In this document: one piece after another, positions 20,836 to 30,869 of the stretch | Layout of the letters: each line of letters opens with the position of its first letter | How positions within the stretch are numbered: the stretch's first letter is position 1 | Assembly: GCA_039621445.1 (NCBI GenBank) | Contig: CP154954.1 | Coordinates: 52,923,357 to 52,987,356, forward strand | DNA length: 64,000 bases | Direction of reading: 5' to 3' | DNA from: Euglena gracilis | Taxonomy: Eukaryota; Euglenida; Euglenophyceae; Euglenales | The notes under the pieces: model-generated | Databases searched by the model: none | Told to the model about the DNA's origin: nothing | The model's input: only the letters and a program-made list of their open reading frames with translations | Translations under genes and position numbers: made by a program

Positions 20836-21010
20836 GCGGCAGACGGGAGATCCTACGGAGGTAGGTCGCCGGCGCGTATTACCAAGCCGAGTATCGCTCG
20901 AGTAGCTTATTCGGTCGAATGACTCGTAGCTTATGATCGGTCGGATTACCACGGGCGTGGCCCCTCGCTAGCGGACGAGCCACGGCAAGTAGTATGAGCT
21001 GCCCCGTGGC
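20836..21010. other. CpG-rich block of unlike composition inside A-3
   Basis: About 175 bp with many CpG and none of the C or G homopolymer runs typical of the window. It contains TCGCTCGAGTAGCTTATTCG followed about 25 bp later by a similar GACTCGTAGCTTATGATCGG, and ends near CCAACAGCGGCTGGCTAAAC. It replaces the start of gag. It is not clearly coding and does not fold as a tRNA by eye. Origin unknown. Confidence 0.5.
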
Positions 21011-21247
21011 CGTCCAACAGCGGCTGGCTAAACCTACATACATTTTTCCTGCTTCACCTGTCTGCTTTGAACTTCTTTGCGCTTCCGCTTCACCTTGACA
21101 GCTTGATGCTTTTTACAACACAGCTTTCATTGAAGTCCGTTGAATACTTGCTTGATTTTTGAATGTCTTTGTCATTTGTATTGACAGAACTCGTAGATTT
21201 GAAAGTCTTTCTCCTTTTGTTCGAAGGGAAGAATTAGGAATCAGCCA

Positions 21248-21345
21248 AACCGGGCAACAAAAACCGGTAAGAAGCACCCCCATCGCACGCACAAACACCC
21301 CAGAACCAACAGCCGGCAAGGAAAGCAGGACCTCACCGTCTTTCA
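21248..21345 (-). repeat. A-3 5' inverted terminal repeat
   Basis: On the plus strand it begins GCAACAAAAACCGGTAAGAA and ends AAAGCAGGACCTC. The outer extension to 21361 reads CAGTGTGGAGCAAGAATGG, a diverged form of the 5' outer end seen at 14620-14640. Confidence 0.7.
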
Positions 21346-21361
21346 GTGTGGAGCAAGAATG

Positions 21362-22640
21362 GTCCGCGTGTCCGCGGCGTTGGGCCAGAGGGCCCCGCTT
21401 ATTGCCGCCTCCCTGGTGTAGGCTAACGATGCCGACCAGTCGGGCTCCATGGCGAGGCCCTCGTACTCCCTCGATGATATCCGGCTAGAGAGGAAGGGAC
21501 ACCGATGGTGAAGCACAAAGACCTTGCGAGGCCACGCCTTTCTCACCGGCGGTGCTGTTCAGGTGGCTCTTTTGCGCTGGGGCATTAGCCCCTACTTATT
21601 AGCTTTTTGGCCGGGGTTTCTTTCCAAATTTCTCTGTCGACAAGACGGAAGGAGCAGCAAATATCTGATCAATTGGACGGAAAAGAAGAAAGTCAATCAA
21701 TACAAGTCATCCAGAAATTTGCGCTCGTGCAGAACGTCAACCAGAAGCTGTTGAATTTTTGAAAGATTTCAGGGAAGGATGCAACCTCAAAGAAGCAGAC
21801 CTTCGAGAGGGAGCGGCAGCAGCTGGACAACCTGATGGCGCGGATCGACTGTGGCGAACAGTTGCTGCCCCTTTTCCAAAGATAGAAAAATTTACAACCC
21901 AAACCACCCAAAAGTGATGGTCATAGACCCTGGAAGGCGGTGGTCTGAAGACCCCGCAAGGGGCAGAAGCAACAGCCAGCAGGCCACTACGGCCATTGGA
22001 GCCAAGGCATGGAGGCCAAAAATCCAAAACACATATTTTGTTCAAGCGGGCCTATGGCAGCAAAAACAGCACAGGCCATGAAGGCACAAACGGCCATGAC
22101 GGCACAACAGGCCATGAATGCATCCATGTCTATAGAAGTCCGTGGAACAAATGCCAAGGAGACCATCTGTACCAGGGCCTCACAGACCGAAGGGGCAGAA
22201 AAGGACAAACACCCCCCACCCTTTCTCATTCACATCACTCCTCAGGGGTCAAGGGTCGGGACTCAAGAACCACTCAACATTTCCAGTGGGCTTTGCAGGA
22301 CAACCTCCTTCACAGGTAAAGGAGTGGCCCCAAGAGGCCCCCGAAATTTTCAACGGGCATGGCGTCCCAGATCAAAGAAAAGGAAATGGGGACTGTCAAA
22401 ATTTAAAGAGGCACAGTGGGTCCAGCGTTTTTTTCAAGGCCACTGTTGCTAGCAATACTCCTATCAATGCCCCTTGGCACATCATCATTATCAGGGCCAA
22501 TAATTTTAAGGCCATAGGGGACGTCAATTGTGAGAAGGGGGGAAACCCCAGAAGTTAAAAGATTTTTCCCCAACAGGTGATTTCAATACACTACCCCAGT
22601 GGCAGGCCCAGGAAGATGCCTCAAAAGGGGCAGTGGAGGA
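21362..22640 (+). mobile_element. Degraded family C-like fragment (gag and polymerase start)
   Basis: The end motif CGTACTCCCTCGATGATATC (21460) is followed at 21790-21860 by a frame with ERQQLDNLMARID, then ATGGTCATAGACCCTGG-like sequence matching the gag GPWTTV site in shifted frame. The longest frame (22009-22452) has Ala/Met/Thr-rich repeats AMKAQTAMTAQQAMNAS. The part after 22330 resembles the linker before the polymerase, with stops. It is cut off near 22640. Confidence 0.4.
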
Positions 22641-22738
22641 GAAGGGGGCAACCTCCCCTCGAGTTCAGTTTTTTAGAGGTCTCGCTTATTGCTGCCTCCC
22701 CGACGATGCTGGCCAGTCGGGCTCCTCACTGCTAGATG

Positions 22739-24840
22739 GCGAGGTCCTGCTATCTTTGCCGGCTGCTGTGTTCTGGGTGTGTGTTTTGTGTGTGTGGGGG
22801 TTCTTCTTACTGATTTTTGTTCGCGAGTTTTCTGATTCCTATTTCTGGGCTTCGGTTTCAGGGAGAAAGATTGTCAAATCCACGAGTTTAGCTGGAATTG
22901 TTTAAAGGATTTATTCGACTTACGAATACCATCGCTGGCATCACGGTGGACTTTACAAAAGTATCGAACATTCGACTTTAAGGAGTAAAAATTCAACTCT
23001 TCGAGATCACCTGGAATTATTCCCAGGAGTATCGCCATTTAAAACGACAAAGAAGCAATCACTGGAACTCCATGGAGAAGCAACTTTAAAGAAATTAAAA
23101 CTGTCAAGAAGAACTTAAAAGAACTTCCTAGGGTGCACCAGAAGCTGGGGAAGGTGCAGAGGCAGAAGCAGGTGCAGAAGCTTGAGAGGCGGCGGCAGCA
23201 CGTCACTCCGTGGCCTTCGCAAACCCCCACTCCCGCAGTAAGTCCAAAATTCAAATCAAGCACTCAACCTTGGAAGGGCCATGGACCCCGGACAACTGTG
23301 ATCAGGAAGGCCAAAAGGCAAAAGAGGAGAACCATACATACAGAACATACATACCATACATACATACAGAACATACTCCCACCTCTTTTGTCTGCCCCCC
23401 TTCCAGGGCACAAAAGGTCAATCGAAGCAAGGGCTATGGAAGCCTTTCAAGTCAATGGCTATGGCAGCCAGGGGAAGATAACGGCCAAGGCGGCCCAAGA
23501 CACAGAAGTCAAAATTGGGGAAGCAGCTGGAAGAGCCAAATGTCTAACTCTTCAGCAGTGGGAACCCCAGATATCAAACAGACCCACCCATCCCCCTCCC
23601 CTCCATAATCCCTTCAGGGACAGTGGGAGCCAGAAATTACATCAACCCTGGGGGCCATCATGATAAGGGCCAGGCTACGGCAGCCTGCATAATCATAAGA
23701 GCAGTCAATACAATCAAAACTGGCAGCAGCCCAGGACAACAGGTCGAACAGATCCACCAACTCCCCCTTTCATTAACCCTCTTAGTGGTTGTGGGGGCCA
23801 GACAGGACTTCAACCCTCCAAGAGAAGGCCCTGGGGGCGATCCTCCAAACTCCAAGGCTATGGAAGCCAAGAGGTTCAAGCCCCAGAGGACAAGAACCAC
23901 ACAAGAGACTCCTGGGGGGATGCCCAAGAGCACTTCGGGCAGAGGCCCCACAGAAGCTAAATGCCTCTCATCTCACAACATTGTATGTACCTGCCCACTG
24001 CAGGCAACACGGACTTTACCCAACCCTGAAAATTGAGGGGGAAAGCCTGTCTCTTGGCAGCTCTTTGGCAGGGCCAGCTGGCACCCCAGTGATGGAGCAA
24101 GCAGGAGAAAGGACCCCAGCGATGGGGCAGCCAAGTTGGGAGGACCACTGATGGGGCCTGTGTAATCCACATACACATTACACCCAGAGGTGCACCATCG
24201 CAGTGGCCAGCCAGGAGGTGCAAAACTTGATAAGGTATGGGAGTTATTGCAGATCTTCCCCTTCCAACTCAAGTATCTTTCAAAGTTCCCTTCAAATTCT
24301 TCCAGGAAATAGTGACTGCCAAGAAAGGGAATACGAGTGTGCAGGAGCAACCAGGCAAATCCCCCCATAAAAGGTAAAACATTCTGTCCTGTATTTATTC
24401 ATTAACACAAAAAAAAGAAGGAAAAGAATAAGGAAATACTAATTTCGGATTTTAGACAGCTAAATATCTATTTCGCCCCGACGGAGCTTCATACTTGAAC
24501 ACATTCTGTTGAAAAATCGACCTCAAAGGTGCTTTTTTTAACTTAAAACCGCACAGCAGCCTAGAAAAATATGCCTGCATGCACGTTGGGGATGGAAACT
24601 TGGTAGTTTCGAGCTGCATGATTAGGCAGAAGCAGCCTGACACAAATTTTTTTTGCCTCTAATGAGAGTCCGGAAAAGAAAATGGAGAAATGAAGAATAG
24701 GTGGTTTTTATCTACCTGGACCACAGTTTGCTGTTAGCCCCCAGCAAAAAGGCAGCACCCCAGCATCTTCTTGTGCTCAGAATCTTCTTGTGCCCCGCCC
24801 CCTGGTCCTTCTTCCCCCTTCCTGTGTCGTGGGATTCAGA
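22739..24840 (+). mobile_element. Diverged family A element, 3' half lost (A-4)
   Basis: It starts with a family A-type left repeat (GAGGTCCTGCTATCTTTGCC, 22741) and runs through a gag-like region (23133-24151) into a polymerase start. NTSVQEQPGKSPHK in one frame corresponds to EYECTGATRQIPP in another at about 24330. The YLDD region at about 24715 is mutated (TACCTGGACCACAGTTTGC). It then jumps at about 24755 to the family A outer end (CATCTTCTTGTGCTC, with GTGTCGTGGGATTC at 24823). So it is an internal deletion derivative. Confidence 0.6.
23133..24151 (+). pseudogene. Gag-like gene of A-4
   Basis: The frame at 23133-23663 opens MHQKLGKVQRQKQVQKLERR, a basic probable coiled coil, then GHGPRTTVIRKAKRQKRR, which aligns with the GPWTTVVRR site of A-5. 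It continues in another frame with GYGSLSSQWLWQPG-like wording and NGQGGPRHRSQNWGSSW. The GYGS words match those of the A-5 gag. An insertion of (ATAC)n-type sequence at 23325-23375 adds YHTYIQ. Not one intact frame. Confidence 0.5.
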
Positions 24841-24949
24841 GCTCTAACATGGTGACTGGCTTCTTGTCCCTTGGGGGTCCCCCCCCTCCACCCTGGTCCC
24901 GTGCTGACCGAGGGCTTTGGACACAAACATTCGTTTACAGGTGGGGGGT

Positions 24950-25060
24950 GTGGGGCTCACGAGGTGTTTGTGCTTCGCTCTCGGTGTCCCTTCCTCACTC
25001 TTCGGTTTGCCTTGAGGGAGTACGAAACACATCAAGCTCCACACTTTGCATTGTGAGACC
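24950..25060 (-). repeat. Inverted copy of the family C terminal motif
   Basis: TGTTTGTGCTTCGCTCTCGG and TTGCCTTGAGGGAGTACG are the inverse of the motif at 2095-2165 and 14667-14740. This marks the end of an element lying on the minus strand, probably the one carrying the recombinase fragment that follows. Confidence 0.45.
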
Positions 25061-25099
25061 TGATTTTACACTGAAACTAGGGTGTCCAGAGCATTTTTT

Positions 25100-25640
25100 C
25101 AAACGGTTGTCGGTAAAATAATAATAAAACAAAGTCCTTGATAATGGGCTGCAAAAGCCTCCACCCCCATCCATTGGCCAATATTCACAAACGTCTTGGG
25201 CAGAAAAGCCAAATTTTTTTGAGCAAACATGCCCCTGCCCCTTTTTTGAGTAAACCCACAGGGGGCTCCCCGCAGTCCGAGTGGAAGAAAACAGTCACAA
25301 GGCACTCCGGTAAAAATGGGCACAACGCGCCCCAAAAACTCCCTTTTTTGCGGCTTTCGGTCCCTGAATTCAGCCAGATCCCAGGTGCTGTCAGCCAAAT
25401 TATTTAAAAACCAGGAGACGTGGACGGTATTTTTGGCCAACTCCTTGGGGGCTGCCTCTGAAGCAGTAGGTGCTGGGAAAGGAAAAGCCCGGTTTAAATT
25501 GAAAACAAGGTAGCGGGGGGGGGTAGCGGAAGAACACCTCCTTTTCTCTGGTGGGGACTGGAAGACCTCACTCTTTCCTCTTCTTTCGGTAATTCAAGGG
25601 CTTTACTCTGTCCAATGTCCAATGACTTTTCTTCAAATTG
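25100..25640 (-). pseudogene. Tyrosine recombinase C-terminal fragment
   Basis: Minus frame 25440-25099 holds FVNIGQWMGVEAFAAHYQGL, which aligns with the nucleophile region GQWKNFGAFQTHYLML of A-5, and keeps the Tyr. Upstream, DSTWDLAEFRDRKPQKREF is unmatched, and the H-x-x-R box is not recognisable. It diverges more from A and B than they do from each other, so it may be a separate family. Confidence 0.45.
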
Positions 25641-25679
25641 AGATTGAAATATTTGACCTTCCGGGCTTCAGGATGCACA

Positions 25680-27190
25680 ATTCTTTGATTGAATCATCAG
25701 AATGAAAGAGATCCTGGGAGGGAAAGACACAAAAAAAAGCAGCGGACGGGAGGGAGGAACTTCCCCAATTCAGGTTGCAGGCGCCGGCCTCCTCCCATCG
25801 CCCAAACTGCCAAAATCGATCTTAAGGACACATATTTTGACATCCAGGTAAGCCTAGCCCTGACGCCATTTTGAGACATCAGGTGCGGAGGGGGCATTCC
25901 TGGGAATTACAAGCAGGCTGTTTTAGCCTAAACATTATCCCCCAAGTTTTCATGGGGGTTATGAAAACTTTTGAGAATATTTGAAGGAAAAAGTGCCACT
26001 CAGGAATTCATAAACCAGGACGACATTTTGTCAGAGGCCCCCACCCAAAACATTTTACAAAATCATCCGAACACGGTGGTCAAGGATTTACTCCCCCCCC
26101 CAAATAACCTGGCGGGGCCCTTGCTCATGGCGGTTGCCGAATAACCTGACAGATGGAGGCGCAAAATGGAGGATTCCAATAACTTTGCACCCCCGATTCA
26201 GGCAAAATTCCTTCATGGCGCTGAATGGCCCAAATAACGTGTCAGGGGGGAGAGGGCCAATAGTTGGTTCCAATAGCCTGGCACCCCGCCAGGTTATTTG
26301 GGGTGGGGTTAAGCTCAGGGTTCAAAAACAACGTCAAATGTCAACAGTGCATAAAACCCTGCAATTTTCCTTCTTGAAAGTTCAGTTGAAAGCCGGGATG
26401 ATTTACAATCTGTGCAGGTGGAAATTGCAAAAAAAGTATTTCATGTCAAAAATGAAGCTAGCTGACATTTTGTGTCAAATAAGACGCAATTTAATGGCCC
26501 TGCTATTTTTTAGGGATTTTCTAGATTTCGTGGCAAAGATTTTGGTTACAAATTCTGGAAGAGAAAAAAAGCTCTGCTGGACACCTGGGGGGGGGCACAC
26601 CCTTTCCCCAAAATGCAACCAGGGAATTGCACTCACACAGCGGCGCAACCAGGGATTTGCACTCATACACCGGCGCCCATGCGTTTGGCGCGAGACATCC
26701 ATACTGAATATAATGTCCAAGCCATTCAGTAGTCAACACAGAGAACAGTTTAAGCAAAGTAGGAGAAACCGGGTACTTTTTAGTGGGCAATCAGGTAATT
26801 TTATGTGACCTGAAAAATTCGGTGAAGAAAAGACCACTTGAACAGAAACCTGCGACCCTCTTTCAAATGATGCATGGAGCACAACATAAATATTCAAGTG
26901 AAATGGTTGTCTTCATACAAATGCCTGTCAGACTCCATCTGCAAATGGGAAATGGACAGGGTGTATTACAACTGGACTCCCAACCGTGTCTTTGGCTTCA
27001 TCAGAACTTCGTTAGAGTCAACTGAAAACATATTTATTTGACTCACAAGGGAAAAAAAGCTGCCCAGCTTTGTTATCCGACTCGGAGCCTTCGGCAGCGG
27101 ATGCACCATGATGCCCCCTGAACAACCCAGGAGATGGATATGTCAACCTCCCCTGGTCGGTGATTCAGATTGAAACTTTTTAAAAAAGAC
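25680..27190 (+). pseudogene. Reverse transcriptase and RNase H remnant, family C
   Basis: KIDLKDTYFDIQVSLALTPF (25818) parallels DLKDAFFHIPLSQALRAFL of C-1. A run of stops follows, then CAGGCTGTTTTAGCCTAAAC (25914) and, at about 26008, FINQDDILSEAPT, where YLDD has become NQDD. A miniature element occupies 26098-26303. RNase H-like sequence resumes at about 26865 and ends with LTHKGKKLPSFVIRLG (about 27039) and GYVNLPWSVI (about 27138), matching the tail of RNase H in A-5. Heavily decayed. Confidence 0.55.
26098..26303. mobile_element. Miniature inverted-repeat element
   Basis: CCCCAAATAACCTGGCGGGG at the left and its inverse complement at the right make 20-bp perfect arms about 206 bp apart. 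The unit ATAACCTGGC/ATAACCTGAC recurs inside. It lies in the decayed family C polymerase. No target duplication could be settled. Confidence 0.55.
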
Positions 27191-27199
27191 CAAAGTTTT

Positions 27200-27540
27200 G
27201 ATCGTTACCCCCTGTCGGGATTCAGCAGTGTGTTTGTGCTTCGCCCTCGCCTTTCTTCCTCTCGGTTCTCCCCCGGGGGGTTGCGAGACACTCAGGTTCT
27301 GCCGTCAAGATAAACAGAAGCAGCATTCCTTCCAAAGAGCGATTAAGACGGGCTAACTCCGGGAAAATGAGGCACTAAAGGGAGAAAGCCTCCCCGGCCC
27401 AAAAACATTTGCACCAAACAGCGTGACTCAGCAAGGCATGACCCACTCCCAGGTGCCCTCCTGTTTTCTAGGTAGGAATTCGCCAACTTCGGCGAAAAGG
27501 GTTCAGCAGGGACTCCTAACCCAACGCGCCAAAACAATCC
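27200..27540. other. Decayed DIRS end sequence, no gene
   Basis: TGTGCTTCGCCCTCGCCTTT at about 27235 and GCGCCAAAACAATCC at 27525 resemble element-end wording. I see no gene. The minus frame 27597-27343 continues into the A-5 outer end and is not supported. Confidence 0.4.
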
Positions 27541-27604
27541 AATCGGACTCCCACGACAGAGGAAGGGGGAGGAAGGGACCAAGAGGGCGAAGCACAAGAA
27601 GATG

Positions 27605-27700
27605 GTGAGGTCCTGCTTTCCCTGCCGGCTGTCCTGTTCTGGTGTGTTTGTGCGTGCGCGGGAGGTGCTTCTTACTGCGCCTTTGTTGCCGGAGTTGGCG
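27605..27700 (-). repeat. A-5 3' inverted terminal repeat
   Basis: On the plus strand it begins GAGGTCCTGCTTTCCCTGCC and ends TTGCCGGAGTTGGCG. It is inverse to 32009-32049 over the retained part, and to the full repeats at 14523-14612 and 21248-21345. Confidence 0.8.
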
Positions 27701-29154
27701 GTGATGAGGCCTCCTGCGACACCTTGGCGAAGCTGAACCGTCGTGGCCCCGCCCCCCCCCCTCTGCCGTGGTCGCTTGGTGCGGGCCTCCCCCCTCGATG
27801 GGGATGGTTGTCTCTTTCTGGTGTGTTTCTGGGTGGGTGGTTGGGGCTGCCTGGTTGGGGGTCCCCTTTCTGGTTGGGATGTTTTTCTTTTTCTGCTGAT
27901 TTTTTGGGTGGGGGGGGGGTGGGCTCACCATCTTCTTGTGCTTCGCCCTCTTGGTCCCTTCCTCCCCCTTCCTCGGGCGTGGGAGTCCGAGACCATTCGG
28001 GCTCCGCACTGCGAGATGGTGAGGTACTCTGCACCCCCCTTTGGGCCATAATATTTTGAATTTTTGACACGACACCCAGCATCAAATAATGAGTTTGGAA
28101 GGCCCCAAAATTTTTCCACTGACCCAATTGCTGAACTTCTTCCACTTGCAAACCAGCATGTTTCCACCATAAAACCCCAGCCCCTCTGGTGCTGTGGGGT
28201 TTCCAGTGGGTGGTGTCCACGCCCCCCTCCTGCAGAATTTCTTTGGTAAGGGAATTCACTCTTTCTGAAGTCAAAGGTCTTTTGCCATCCAAAGACCATA
28301 ACAAATTATTTTTGTGCCCAACCATGTGGGCTGTCCTTTCCACATACTCTTTCATTAAATGCCACGGGCTTACGAGGGGGGGGGGTGTGGCAAATTCAAA
28401 ACTTCCTCCCATCTTGGGAATTGCCACCCTTTCCTTTGCAATAAAATGAAATTTTTTCTCCCACGAAACTGATTTTTCGCTGTGTCCTGGCTAGATCAAC
28501 CCCCCTGTGCAGGGCCAAAAGCCTCCAACACATGATGAGTCTGTTTCTCAGCTCTTACACAGAGAGTTCTGAGAGGGTTTTCGATTGCCTGATCATGTTG
28601 TCTAGCAAATCAGTGGGGTCCCAGAAATGGGCATACTTGCAGACATTGGAATTACATTTTCTTTTCAATGGAGACAAAAGAGGGGAAAACCTCAATGACC
28701 CAAACCCTGGGAGTAACAACGCTGCTGCATATGCACTTCGTGCAGTGTTGAGGCTGTGAGCAGCCAGATCAAGGATGGCTTCAGCCATCCTGTGGACTGT
28801 GCAATCCTGCAGGGGTACCCCTTTGTGCAACAATTGGCCCATCAAAGCCCTGAAGGCTGAGTCACATCTTTTGACATTTCCCATACTTTTTATGTAAGTG
28901 TCGATACTGGACATCGAAACTTCCTGGTATTGTAATATTTGCCTGACACAATCAAGCAGGCCAAATTCCACCTTGGGGGGGGCATCTCCTCCCCCCAGCA
29001 GTTGGTGAACAGACCCCATTGGGGGGGTACCAACAAAACTTTGCTGCCTGGCTGCCTGATTGACATTAATTGGCGCCACCATGATGTTGAAGCCCAGTGG
29101 GGTACGATCAACAGACATTTCAGGTCTGGGTTTAGCATCAATCTCTGAACCCAC
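27672..29154 (-). pseudogene. Tyrosine recombinase of A-5
   Basis: It would integrate the circular element DNA by a covalent 3'-phosphotyrosine mechanism. The N-terminal part (29154-28555) has DTYIKSMGNVKRCDSAFRAL and LLPGFGSLRFSPLLSPLKRK. After a stop near 28553 it continues with box I LLALHRGVDLARTQRK. A frame change near 28430 leads to RPLTSERVNSLTKEILQEGG, HWKPHSTRGAGVLWWKHAGL (His-x-x-Arg) and GQWKNFGAFQTHYLML (nucleophile Tyr). The C-terminal ~110 residues are Pro, Lys, Glu and Arg rich and are partly encoded by the internal complementary region. The frame overlaps the RNase H end by about 260 bp, as is common in DIRS elements. Confidence 0.8.
27923..28026 (-). repeat. Internal complementary region, A-5
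   Basis: On the plus strand, CTCACCATCTTCTTGTGCTT ... GTGGGAGTCCGAGACC is the inverse of the 3' outer end (27544-27610). The adjoining TTCGGGCTCCGCACTGCGAG is the same word as the 5' outer end. The two halves meet at about 27998. The region lies inside the recombinase frame. Confidence 0.75.
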
Positions 29155-30763
29155 TGGGGAATGATACTCCAGGGGGGGTTTGCATTAACTGGGGGGAGGC
29201 CCCTCAAATCTGCTTTCACCAGCAAAGCCCCCTGGTGGGGGTATCGACAAACAAACTTGGGGAATTTTTTGTTGCTGGGTGTGCAAAACATGTCCACCTC
29301 TGGGGATATTTTCATTCTGAAAAATTTCAGAATTTGGTGAAAGATGTTTAGGTTTAGGGTATAATCCCCTGGGTCCTTTTGCTCTCTGGTCAAGGAGTCT
29401 GCCAATTGCTCCTTTGTGGGAACCCAAACCACCTGCAAATTGATTTGCTTTTCTTGGCAATGATACAGCAGGGGTTTTAAGATGGAATTTAGGTACGGCT
29501 TTTTGCCTCCCCACTTTGTTAAATAACTTACAGCCACCTGGCTGTCCACATGAAGCACAATTGTTTGCTTTGGTTTGGCTAGTGCTTTTACAGTTTCCAC
29601 TGCAGCTTGTAATTATTTTTGATTGATATGAAGGACATGCAGGTCCCTCCAAAGATCCTGCACCTTTTGGCCTGAAGCCTTGTCCAGCCCCCCCCACTGC
29701 CATGTGCTGCTGCCTGAAAAGAGATTCTGAGAGGCCTGGGATTGAAATGCCCTGCCAACACCTGGCTGTAAAAATGCCTTTAATTCCACAACTTGCACCT
29801 TGACCCCCTGGGGAATGGTTAGGGTGTGGTCCCAACCCCACTTTGTGTGCAGGTCCATCATTTTGCAAAGTTGATCTGTCAGAATTCTGAGAAAAGGCAT
29901 TGAGACTAAATAGCTTCTGAATTGACCCACAATTGAAATGAGTTTTCTGCAGCTCATTTTTTGTGCTGTGAGCACCTTGCCTAGCTCCTTTCTGAGGGAT
30001 TTTAGCTTTTCTTGAGGAAATTCTAATTGGCCTTTTTTCAGATTGATCCACTGGCCCAAATGCTTTATTTCCTGTGTTGGTTCCAGACGAGATTTGGGGA
30101 GGTTTAATCTGAAACCTGCCAGTAAAAGGTCTCTTTTAATTTCTGACAAATGTTGGGCTGCTGTCTGTTTGCTGGGGGCTAACAGCAAAATGTCGTCCAG
30201 GTAGATGAAAACCACCTTTCCCTCCTTTCTCCATTTTCTTTCCCAGACTCTCATGAGAGTCATAAACTTTTGTGGCAGGCTGCTGATGCCAAAGCATGCA
30301 GCCTGAAACTGCCACGTTTCCCTCCCCCACTTGCATGCAAACATGTTTTTCCAGGCTGCTGTGCAGCTTTAGGTGAAAATAAGCATCTTTCAGATCCATT
30401 TTCCCACAGAACCAACCCTTTTTTAAATATGGGAAAATGTTCCCCATGTGTTCCAGTCTGAACTTCTGGGGGGTGAAGTGGAGATTCAACTGTCGACAAT
30501 CTGAGATTAATCTTTCTTTTGTCTTTTCCCCCTCTTTTTTTTGGAATGATGAAATAAGGGACAAAATGTTTTGCCTCCTCTGGGGGGGTTTGCCTGGTTG
30601 CCCCTGTACATTCGTATTCTCTCAGAATTTTCTGGGCAGTCATTATTTCTTGGTGTGTCTTGAAGGGAACTTTTAATGCATCTGAGGGGGGAGGGGAAGA
30701 TATGCCATAACCCCTTCCCTTATCAGGTTTAATACCTCTCTGCTGGCTCCTGCCTTGACCCAA
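28890..30763 (-). pseudogene. Reverse transcriptase and RNase H of A-5
   Basis: It copies element RNA into DNA. Motifs in order: REYECTGATRQTPPEEAKHF; RLISDCRQLNLHFTPQKF; KMDLKDAYFHLKLHSSLEKH; WQFQAACFGISSLPQKFMTL; VVFIYLDDILLLAPSKQ (YLDD, about 30200); LLAGFRLNLPKSRLEPTQ. RNase H: TIVLHVDSQVAVSYLTKWGG, then QVVWVPTKEQLADSLTREQK, then NANPPWSIIPQWVQRLML. Frame changes lie near 30555 and 30345, and a TAA at 29613-29615 separates the two domains. No DDE integrase or protease is present, in line with DIRS elements. Confidence 0.85.
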
Positions 30764-30869
30764 TGGGGAATACTGGCCTGCAGGGCCTTGTAGGGGGGCA
30801 CCCCTGGGTGTAATGTGTCTGGGGATTCCACAGGCCCCATCACTGGGGTCCTTCCCCCTGGGTGCCCCA

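Larger units (their letters stand above)
17836..21361 (-). mobile_element. DIRS-like YR retrotransposon, family A copy A-3, internally deleted
   Basis: The inverted terminal repeats at about 17836-17938 (GAGGTCCTGCTGTCCTTGCC at the outer edge) and 21248-21345 are about 100 bp and inverse to each other. On the minus strand the order is gag, reverse transcriptase and recombinase C-terminus. At about 18840 the polymerase runs straight into the recombinase catalytic part: about 1.25 kb, with RNase H and the recombinase N-terminal domain, is missing compared with A-5. A CpG-rich block replaces the start of gag. Confidence 0.8.

Noticed and set aside
20836-21010. A tRNA or 5S-type gene
   Set aside because: No cloverleaf or box A/B pair could be drawn by eye; only a weak box-B-like GGTCGAATGAC was seen.
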